Both the position numbers and the translations under genes were made by a program. Of a stretch of DNA of 64,000 bases, positions 58,090-64,000 are shown piece after piece. The notes under the pieces are model-generated. The model was given only the letters and a program-made list of their open reading frames with translations, made no database searches and was not told the DNA's origin. Position 1 is the first letter of the stretch; each line of letters begins with the position of its first letter. The stretch spans positions 124,001 through 188,000 of the forward strand of contig CAVTBX010000007.1 in NCBI GenBank assembly GCA_963733135.1, written 5' to 3'. This stretch comes from CAVTBX01 sp963733135. Lineage in GTDB: Bacteria; Actinomycetota; Thermoleophilia; Gaiellales; Gaiellaceae.

Positions 58090-60705
58090 GTGAGCCGGTA
58101 CGTCTATAGCTTCGACGACGGTGCCGAGCTCGGCCGCGACCTCCTCGGGGGGAAGGGCGCGGGCCTCGCCGAGATGACGTCGCTCGGGATCCCGGTTCCG
58201 GCCGGGTTCACGGTCACCACGGAAGCCTGCGTCGAGTACATGCGAGCGGGCCAGGAGCTGCCCGCCGGTCTCGAGCCTGAGGTGGACGAGCACGTCGCCA
58301 AGCTCGAAGAGAAAACCGGCAAACGCTTCGGCGACCGTGCCGATCCGCTCCTCGTCTCCGTCCGTTCCGGTGCGGCCGTCTCGATGCCCGGGATGATGGA
58401 CACGATCCTGAACCTCGGGCTGAACGACGAGGCGGTCGAGGGGCTCGCACAGACGACCGGCAACGAGCGCTTCGCCTGGGACTCGTACCGCCGCCTCATC
58501 CAGATGTACGGCGACGTCGTGGACGGGGTCGAGGCGCACCGGTTCGAGGATGAGCTCTCGGCGCTCAAGGAAGGGCGTGGAGCCCGCCAGGACGTCGAGC
58601 TCGGGGCCGACGATCTCCGCGAGCTCGTCGAGCGGTTCAAGGCCATCTACCGAGAGGGCACCGAGCGGGACTTCCCACAGGACGCGCGCGACCAGCTCAT
58701 GCGGGCGATGTGCGCCGTGTTCGACTCATGGGACACCCCGCGCGCGCAGGTCTACCGGCGCGCGAACCACATCCCGGACGACCTCGGCACCGCGGTCAAC
58801 GTCGTCCAGATGGTCTTCGGCAACAAGGGCGACACGTCCGGGACGGGCGTGTCCTTCACGCGCGACCCCTCGACCGGCGAGCCGGGGCTCTGGGGCGAGT
58901 TTCTGACGAACGCGCAGGGCGAGGACGTGGTCGCCGGGATCAGAACGCCCGAGCCGCTCGAGCGGATGCGCGAGGCCCTGCCGGAGGCGTTCACGGAGCT
59001 CGAGGAGACGATCAAGCGGCTCGAGGAGCACTACCGGGAGATGCAGGACATCGAGTTCACCGTCGAGGAAGGCTCGCTCTACATCCTCCAGACGCGGAGC
59101 GGGAAGCGCACCGCTCAGGCCGCGCTCCGCATCGCGGTCGATCTCGTCGACGAGGGCCTCATCTCCCGGGAGGACGCGGTTGCGCGCATCGAGGCTCCCC
59201 AGCTCGACCAGCTCCTCCACCCGATGATCGACCCGAACGCCGAGTATGAGGTCGCGGCAAAGGGGCTCAATGCCTCGCCCGGCGCGGCCACGGGCCGAAT
59301 CGCATTCGACGCCGACTCCGCGGAGGCGCGGGGTCGAGCCGGTGAGGACGTGATCCTCGTCCGCTGGGAGACGACGCCGGACGACATCCACGGGCTCATG
59401 GCGGCCGAGGGCGTCCTGACGGCCCAGGGCGGGATGACGTCGCATGCGGCCGTCGTCGCGCGCGGCATGGGGAAGCCGTGCGTGGCAGGGTGCGAGGCGC
59501 TCACCATCGACCTCGAGGCCCGGAAGGCGCGGCTCGGCGAGCACGAGCTCGGCGAGGACGACGTGCTGACGATCAACGGCGGCACAGGTGAGGTCATCGT
59601 CGGCGAGGTCGATCTCGTGCCGCCGCGGATCGACGAGAACTTCGAGACGATCCTCGGCTGGGCCGACGAGTTCCGGCGGCTCAAGGTTCGGGCGAACGCG
59701 GACACGCCGGAGGACGCTGCCAAGGCCCGCGAGTTCGGCGCGGAGGGCATCGGCCTCTGCCGGACCGAGCACATGTTCATGGCCGAGGACCGCCTCCCGA
59801 TCGTCCGGAAGATGATCATGGCCACGCGCGAGGACGACCGCCGCGCCGCGCTCGAGCAGCTCCTCCCGTTCCAGCAGTCGGACTTCGAGGGGATCTTCGA
59901 GGCGATGGCGGGGCTGCCGGTGACGATCCGGCTTCTCGACCCGCCGCTGCACGAGTTCCTGCCCTCGCTCGACGAGGCCGAGTCGGACGAGATGCGCCGC
60001 CGGATCCGCTCGCTGCACGAGGAGAACCCCATGCTCGGGACGCGTGGCTGCCGGCTGGGCCTCCTCTACCCGGAGATCTACGCCATGCAGGTGCAGGCGA
60101 TCATCCGTGCCGCCCTGGCGGTCGAGGAGAGGACAGGCGACGCGCCGCTCGTCGAGATCATGCACCCGCTCGTCGGCTTCGCCGAGGAGCTACGACGCCT
60201 CCGCGAGCTGACCCTCGACACCGCGTCGGCCGAGCTCGAGCAGGCCGAGCGCGAGATCGACTACCTCGTCGGGACGATGATCGAGCTCCCGCGAGCCTGC
60301 GTCCGCGCCGACGAGATCGCCGCCGAGGCCGACTTCTTCAGCTTCGGCACGAACGACCTCACCCAGACGACGCTCGGCTTGTCGCGTGACGACGCCGAGG
60401 GCAAGTTCCTGGCGCACTACCTGGACGAGGGCGTCCTCGATCGCAATCCGTTCGAGACGCTCGACCAGAGCGGGGTGGGTGATCTCATGCAACTCGGCAT
60501 CGAGCGCGCCCGAAGCGTCAAGGGCGACCTGAAGCTCGGTATCTGCGGCGAGCACGGCGGCGATCCGAAGTCGGTCGCGTTCTGCCACGGACTCGGCCTC
60601 GACTACGTGTCGTGCTCGCCGTACCGGGTACCGCTGGCGCGCCTGGCCGCGGCGCAGGCGACGCTCGCCGAGCGCGGCGTCGAAGCAGCCGCCGTGGGCG
60701 GCTGA
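58090..60705 (+). CDS. ppdK: pyruvate, phosphate dikinase
   Basis: 871 residues, interconverting pyruvate + ATP + Pi with PEP + AMP + PPi. N-terminal nucleotide domain (FDDGAELGRDLLGGKGAGLAEM), swivelling phospho-His domain GGMTSHAAVVARG with His452 and the regulatory Thr450, and a C-terminal TIM barrel with Cys819 in GICGEHGGDP. GTG start. ppsR, four genes upstream, encodes its regulator. Confidence 0.97.
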   Translation: MSRYVYSFDDGAELGRDLLGGKGAGLAEMTSLGIPVPAGFTVTTEACVEYMRAGQELPAGLEPEVDEHVAKLEEKTGKRFGDRADPLLVSVRSGAAVSMPGMMDTILNLGLNDEAVEGLAQTTGNERFAWDSYRRLIQMYGDVVDGVEAHRFEDELSALKEGRGARQDVELGADDLRELVERFKAIYREGTERDFPQDARDQLMRAMCAVFDSWDTPRAQVYRRANHIPDDLGTAVNVVQMVFGNKGDTSGTGVSFTRDPSTGEPGLWGEFLTNAQGEDVVAGIRTPEPLERMREALPEAFTELEETIKRLEEHYREMQDIEFTVEEGSLYILQTRSGKRTAQAALRIAVDLVDEGLISREDAVARIEAPQLDQLLHPMIDPNAEYEVAAKGLNASPGAATGRIAFDADSAEARGRAGEDVILVRWETTPDDIHGLMAAEGVLTAQGGMTSHAAVVARGMGKPCVAGCEALTIDLEARKARLGEHELGEDDVLTINGGTGEVIVGEVDLVPPRIDENFETILGWADEFRRLKVRANADTPEDAAKAREFGAEGIGLCRTEHMFMAEDRLPIVRKMIMATREDDRRAALEQLLPFQQSDFEGIFEAMAGLPVTIRLLDPPLHEFLPSLDEAESDEMRRRIRSLHEENPMLGTRGCRLGLLYPEIYAMQVQAIIRAALAVEERTGDAPLVEIMHPLVGFAEELRRLRELTLDTASAELEQAEREIDYLVGTMIELPRACVRADEIAAEADFFSFGTNDLTQTTLGLSRDDAEGKFLAHYLDEGVLDRNPFETLDQSGVGDLMQLGIERARSVKGDLKLGICGEHGGDPKSVAFCHGLGLDYVSCSPYRVPLARLAAAQATLAERGVEAAAVGG

Positions 60706-60709
60706 ACAG

Positions 60710-60808
60710 CCGACCGAAGTCCGTCCGCTTCGCGGAGTGATGATGATGATTTCGGTCGGGAATGTGGAAGCCGCGCGATTCTGAGCGGCGACGAGCAAAG
60801 CCCGCCGC
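60710..60808 (+). ncRNA. R2 structured element, copy b, in the ppdK 3' region
   Basis: Starts 4 nt after the ppdK stop. CCGACCGAA (60710-60718) pairs with TTCGGTCGG (60751-60759), enclosing TCCGC/GCGGA. A linker leads to hairpin 2 (60785-60808) with GCGGCGACGAGCAAAGCCC. Relative to copy a, hairpin 1 has a G-to-C change matched by C-to-G on the other arm. It lies between convergent ppdK and rhomboid genes. RNA type is inferred. Confidence 0.6.
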
Positions 60809-60841
60809 GGCGGCGCCGCATGGAGGGGCCGCCGTCGGCGG

Positions 60842-61705
60842 CTAGGCGTACCCGCGCACGCGGAAGTACGCGATCGCGACCGAGATCACGGCAATGCCGA
60901 CGAGGCCTGCGATCGTGAGGACATCGGCGCGGCCGTAGACGGCATGACGGCGCCCGAACTGCGTCAGGACGAGGATGCACGCGACGCCGCCCGCGAGGCC
61001 TCCGAGGTGGCCGCCGAGCGAGACGTAGGAGAGGACGAAGCTCAGGACGAGGTTGAAGCCGACGACGAGGAGCGCGCTCCCGCCGAAGACCTGAATGCGG
61101 TTCCGCTCGAGGACGAGCCCGGCACCCAGGATCCCGAAGACCGCGCCTGAGGCTCCGACGACCGCGCTGTCGGGCGCGACCAGCAACGCGCCGGCAGACC
61201 CGGCCAGGATCGAGATGAGGTAGATCGCGATGTAGCGACCGCGACCGAGAAGCGTCTCGAGCGCCGCCCCGAACCACCAGAGCATGAGCATGTTGAAGAG
61301 AAGGTGGATCGGGCTCGCGTGCAGGAAGCCCGACGTGATGAGGCGCCACCACTCGCCTTCCGCGACCAGCGGCCCGAACAGGACACCGTTCTCGAAGAGC
61401 GGCCCGTCGACACCGCGAATGTCGTTGGCCTGGGCGATCTGAACCAGGTAGACGGCGACGTTGATCCCGATCAGCGTCTTCGTGACGATGGCCCCGGTTC
61501 CCTGACCCGCCGAGGTTCCGATCCGGCGCGCGGTCTTCTGCGCCCCCGTTGCCCGGCCCGCGCATTCCGGGCACTTGATCCCGACGGCGGCGAAGACCAT
61601 GCAGTCGGGGCAGATCGGCCGTCCGCACGTGGAGCAGGTGACCGCGGTCTCCTGGCTCGGGTGGCGGTAGCAGACCATCGTGTCCGTGCGTTCCTCGGTG
61701 GCCAT
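60842..61705 (-). CDS. rhomboid intramembrane serine protease with N-terminal zinc ribbon
   Basis: 287 residues. An N-terminal Cys/His cluster (CYRHPSQETAVTCSTCGRPI, CPDC, CPEC) forms B-box-like zinc knuckles. Six membrane helices follow. The catalytic Ser is in GASGAVFGILGA and the His in GGHLGGLAGG; the L1 loop contains EWWRLITSGFLHASPIHLLFN. It cleaves transmembrane substrates; partners are unknown. Divergent from comB. Confidence 0.94.
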   Translation of the reverse strand: MATEERTDTMVCYRHPSQETAVTCSTCGRPICPDCMVFAAVGIKCPECAGRATGAQKTARRIGTSAGQGTGAIVTKTLIGINVAVYLVQIAQANDIRGVDGPLFENGVLFGPLVAEGEWWRLITSGFLHASPIHLLFNMLMLWWFGAALETLLGRGRYIAIYLISILAGSAGALLVAPDSAVVGASGAVFGILGAGLVLERNRIQVFGGSALLVVGFNLVLSFVLSYVSLGGHLGGLAGGVACILVLTQFGRRHAVYGRADVLTIAGLVGIAVISVAIAYFRVRGYA

Positions 61706-61713
61706 GGCGACTC

Positions 61714-61719
61714 ATCGTA
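61714..61719 (-). promoter_or_regulatory. -10 box of rhomboid gene
   Basis: On the minus strand TACGAT is followed by 8 nt and the ATG at 61705. Confidence 0.5.
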
Positions 61720-61758
61720 TCCAGGCCCGTCGGACCGACTGTCGCACGCTCCGGGGGA

Positions 61759-61764
61759 TACGCT
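61759..61764 (+). promoter_or_regulatory. -10 box of comB promoter
   Basis: TACGCT followed by 8 nt and the GTG at 61773. Confidence 0.48.
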
Positions 61765-61772
61765 CCGACGCC

Positions 61773-62465
61773 GTGCGCGTCCACGTCGCCTTCACGCCTG
61801 CCGAAGCAGCCGAGGCCCCGACCGGGATCGTCGTCGACGTCCTGCGCGCGACTTCCACGATCGCGCAGGCCCTGTCCTCCGGATACGAGCGCATCCTCTG
61901 CTGCTCTGAGGTCGAGGAGGCCGAGACACTCCGCGAGCAGCTCGGCGCGGTCGTCCTTGCGGGCGAGCGGCGCTGCGTGCGAATCCCCGGCTTCGACTTC
62001 GGCAACTCGCCACGCGAGTTTCTGGAGGTCTCGGGCGAGACCGTCGTCCTGACCACCACGAACGGGACGCGGGCTCTCGTCACCGCGAGAGAGCGGTGCG
62101 AGCGCGTGCTGGCCGCCGGCCTCATGAACCTCGCGGCTGTCGTCGCGGCCGCGCGCGAGGTCGGGGAGGATGTGGCGATCTTCTGCGCCGGCGTGCAGGG
62201 AGAGTTCACGATCGACGACGCCTACTGCGCGGGGCGCATCGCGGAGCGGCTGGGGGGCGACCCTTCGGATGCTGCCGTGGCGGCGATCCGGATCTCGGGC
62301 TCGTTCGGTTCACCGGAGGAGGGGCTCCTCGCCTCGAAGAGCGCCCGCAATCTCATTGCAGCCGACCTCGAGGAGGACATTGCCTTCTGCGCGCGGGAGA
62401 GCGTCCTCGAGACGGTTCCTCGTGTGGCCGGGGTCGAAGGCCCCGCAGTCGAGCTCGTCGCCTGA
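61773..62465 (+). CDS. comB: ComB-like 2-phosphosulfolactate phosphatase family protein
   Basis: 230 residues. IVVDVLRATSTIAQALSSG, VLAGERRCVRIPGFDFGNSP and VVLTTTNGTRAL are ComB family motifs. In methanogens it dephosphorylates phosphosulfolactate toward coenzyme M. In bacteria without coenzyme M the substrate is uncertain (sulfolactate metabolism or a different acid phosphatase). GTG at 61773 is chosen by the -10 box over the upstream in-frame start. Confidence 0.85.
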   Translation: MRVHVAFTPAEAAEAPTGIVVDVLRATSTIAQALSSGYERILCCSEVEEAETLREQLGAVVLAGERRCVRIPGFDFGNSPREFLEVSGETVVLTTTNGTRALVTARERCERVLAAGLMNLAAVVAAAREVGEDVAIFCAGVQGEFTIDDAYCAGRIAERLGGDPSDAAVAAIRISGSFGSPEEGLLASKSARNLIAADLEEDIAFCARESVLETVPRVAGVEGPAVELVA

Positions 62466-62507
62466 GGGCGGCTGCCCCGGCGGCCCCGCTGGCACACTGT
62501 CCAGACC

Positions 62508-63869
62508 TTGGACAGAACATCGACGGCAGTGGTCGTGTTCACGCGCGACCTGCGGATCCACGACAACCCCGCACTGGCATCTTCGGCCGAGCGCGCCGAG
62601 CGGGTGGTGCCGCTCTTCGTGCTCGACGACCGCATCCTCGGGAGCGAGTTCGCCAGCCCGAACCGCGTCTCGTTCCTCCGCGATTCGCTCGCCGACCTCG
62701 ACGAGTCGCTCGAGCGGCTGGGGGCCCGGCTCGTCCTGCGGCGCGGCGATGTCGTCCACGAGGCGGTTGCCGTGGCGCGCGAGGTGGACGCGACGGCGAT
62801 CCATCTCTCAGAGGACGTCAGCCGGTACGCGCAGGCCCGCGAGCGGAGGCTCTCTGAAGCGTGTGAGGAGGCTCGGGTCGAGCTTCGGGTGAGTCCAGGC
62901 GTCACCGCCGTGCCTCCCGGCGAGGTCACGCCCGCCGGCGGTGACCACTTCCAGGTCTTCACGCCGTACTGGCGGCGCTGGAGCGAAGTCGGATTTCGGG
63001 AGGCGCTCGCCCCGCCGCGGCGGCTTGAGTTTCCGTCGGGGCTTGCCCGCGGGTCCCTTCCTGCGCTCGAGAAGCTCGTGGCCGGCCGGACTTCACCCGA
63101 TCTGCCGAAAGGAGGGGAGACCGAGGCGCGTCGCCGTCTCGCCACCTGGTCGCGCTCAGGTCTCGCGCGATACGCGGAGCGCCACGACGACCTCGGCGCA
63201 GACGGGACGTCCCGCCTCAGCCCGTACCTTCACTTCGGCTGCCTCTCACCGCTCGAGGTCGTCGAGCGTCTTGGCGGCCGCGAGGGGGCCGGGCCTTTCT
63301 TGCGGCAGCTCTGCTGGCGCGACTTCTACCACCAGCTCCTGGCGGCGAACCCGACGACACCGGACGAGGATCTCCGGCCGCGTGGGGATCGCTGGCGGGA
63401 CGATGAACAGGCGTTCGCAGCGTGGCAGGAAGGCCGCACCGGGTATCCGCTCGTCGACGCGGGGATGCGTCAACTGGCTCAGGAAGGCTGGATGCACAAT
63501 CGCGCGCGGCTCGTCACGGCCTCGTTCCTCGTCAAGGATCTCTACCTCGATTGGCGCAAGGGTGCGCAGCACTTCTTCGACCTGCTCGTCGACGGGGACA
63601 TGGCCAACAACATCGGCAACTGGCAGTGGGTGGCGGGAACCGGCGTCGACACGCGCCCGAACCGGATCTTCAACCCGACCGCGCAGGGCAAGCGCCTCGA
63701 TCCGGACGGGACCTACGTCCGGCGGTGGGTTCCGGAGCTCGCCGAGCTGGCGGGCGCCGGGATTCACGAGCCATGGAAGTCCAACGGCGGGCTCGCGCCG
63801 CTCGACTATCCCGAGCCGATCGTCGAACACGCCGAGGCCGTCCGGCGCTTCCGGGCGCGGCGTGGCTGA
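62508..63869 (+). CDS. phr: deoxyribodipyrimidine photolyase (cryptochrome/photolyase family)
   Basis: 453 residues from a TTG start. N-terminal Rossmann antenna domain (VVVFTRDLRIHDNPAL), C-terminal FAD domain with GLARYAERHDDLGADGTSRL, LSPYLHFGCLSP, CWRDFYHQLLAANP, and FDLLVDGDMANNIGNWQW...GTGVDTRPNRIFNP. Light-driven repair of cyclobutane dimers. Similarity to class I CPD photolyases is clear. Confidence 0.94.
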   Translation: MDRTSTAVVVFTRDLRIHDNPALASSAERAERVVPLFVLDDRILGSEFASPNRVSFLRDSLADLDESLERLGARLVLRRGDVVHEAVAVAREVDATAIHLSEDVSRYAQARERRLSEACEEARVELRVSPGVTAVPPGEVTPAGGDHFQVFTPYWRRWSEVGFREALAPPRRLEFPSGLARGSLPALEKLVAGRTSPDLPKGGETEARRRLATWSRSGLARYAERHDDLGADGTSRLSPYLHFGCLSPLEVVERLGGREGAGPFLRQLCWRDFYHQLLAANPTTPDEDLRPRGDRWRDDEQAFAAWQEGRTGYPLVDAGMRQLAQEGWMHNRARLVTASFLVKDLYLDWRKGAQHFFDLLVDGDMANNIGNWQWVAGTGVDTRPNRIFNPTAQGKRLDPDGTYVRRWVPELAELAGAGIHEPWKSNGGLAPLDYPEPIVEHAEAVRRFRARRG

Positions 63870-63890
63870 CCCGCCGAGAACGCGGCTACG

Positions 63891-64000
63891 ATGACGCCCG
63901 CCGTGTCGTGGTGGTTCTTCATCCCGCTGTACATCCTGGGCTTTCTCCTGGTGCTCCTGGGGATCGTTTTCGCGCTCTCCCGGATCCAGGGAGGCCGATA
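63891..64000 (+). CDS. small membrane protein, cut by the window end
   Basis: From the ATG at 63891 (or GTG at 63903), the reading SWWFFIPLYILGFLLVLLGI is one hydrophobic helix, followed by LSRIQGGR, and runs to the edge. The last codon begins TA, so it may be a stop. A TACGAT box (63887-63892) overlaps the ATG and would favour the GTG. Unknown function. Confidence 0.45.
   Translation, partial: MTPAVSWWFFIPLYILGFLLVLLGIVFALSRIQGGR

Noticed and set aside
1..64000. tRNA, rRNA, tmRNA, CRISPR arrays, prophage or insertion sequences
   Set aside because: No T-loop-like GGTTCRANYCC within a cloverleaf, no spaced direct repeats and no transposase or integrase protein were seen. A covariance-model scan could still find a missed tRNA.

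Overview
The window is high-G+C bacterial chromosome, densely packed with genes mostly on the + strand. Many neighbours overlap by 1-4 bases (GTGA, ATGA, TAGTG). The gene content suggests an actinobacterial lineage near Thermoleophilia (Gaiella/Solirubrobacter-like). It combines actinobacterial traits (SteA/SteB cytokinesis pair, DUF3866, an RsbW-SigF switch, many leaderless GTG starts) with a Firmicute-like gene order (aroQ-pepQ-efp-accB-accC-nusB-xseB-ispA-tlyA-nadK-recN and recO-glyQ-glyS-ppsR) and a two-subunit glycyl-tRNA synthetase. This placement is inferred from gene content and order, not from a search. I saw no tRNA, rRNA, CRISPR array, transposase or phage gene.

Layout. 1-7.4 kb: histidine catabolism (ftcD, hutH, hutU, hutI), interleaved with a D-aminopeptidase, a DUF2945 gene, a broken DUF3140 gene and a VOC protein. 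7.5-19.8 kb: hisS-aspS with an MBL hydrolase, coiled-coil and Pro/Glu-rich envelope proteins, mnmA with an unusual N-terminal extension, a DUF948-RsbW-SigF operon, and agmatinase. 19.9-28.5 kb: alaS-ruvX-mltG followed by the shikimate genes aroE, aroC, a fused aroK-aroB, and aroQ. 28.5-43.7 kb: pepQ-efp, a biotin-carrier fusion protein, accC, nusB-xseB-ispA, tlyA-nadK-recN, steA/steB, a glycosyltransferase fusion and pyrG. 44-50.9 kb: an M20 peptidase, DUF3866, ald, deoB-deoA, mutM. 50.9-64 kb: glutaredoxin, recO-glyQ-glyS, a five-gene operon from ppsR to ppdK, rhomboid protease, a ComB-like phosphatase, photolyase.

The intergenic DNA is the most unusual part. Three families of dispersed elements recur. 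R1 (five copies) is a ~90-120 bp element with a C/G-rich 5' half, a GTA core and a conserved AAAAGCGC tail; it separates accB from accC and glyQ from glyS, which are normally adjacent. R2 (two copies) begins 0-4 nt after a stop codon and folds into two hairpins with a compensatory base change. R3 (two copies) is a MITE-like inverted repeat that begins at TAG stop codons. Separately, at least twenty genes have a TANNNT box 6-9 nt before the start codon and no ribosome-binding site, which indicates pervasive leaderless transcription. In several cases the upstream gene's TAG stop codon forms the first half of that -10 box.

Two proteins deserve attention. One is the AccB-type biotin carrier fused to a carboxyltransferase-like domain that has lost its metal and carboxy-lysine residues. 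The other is MnmA preceded by a degenerate NifU/IscU-like domain.
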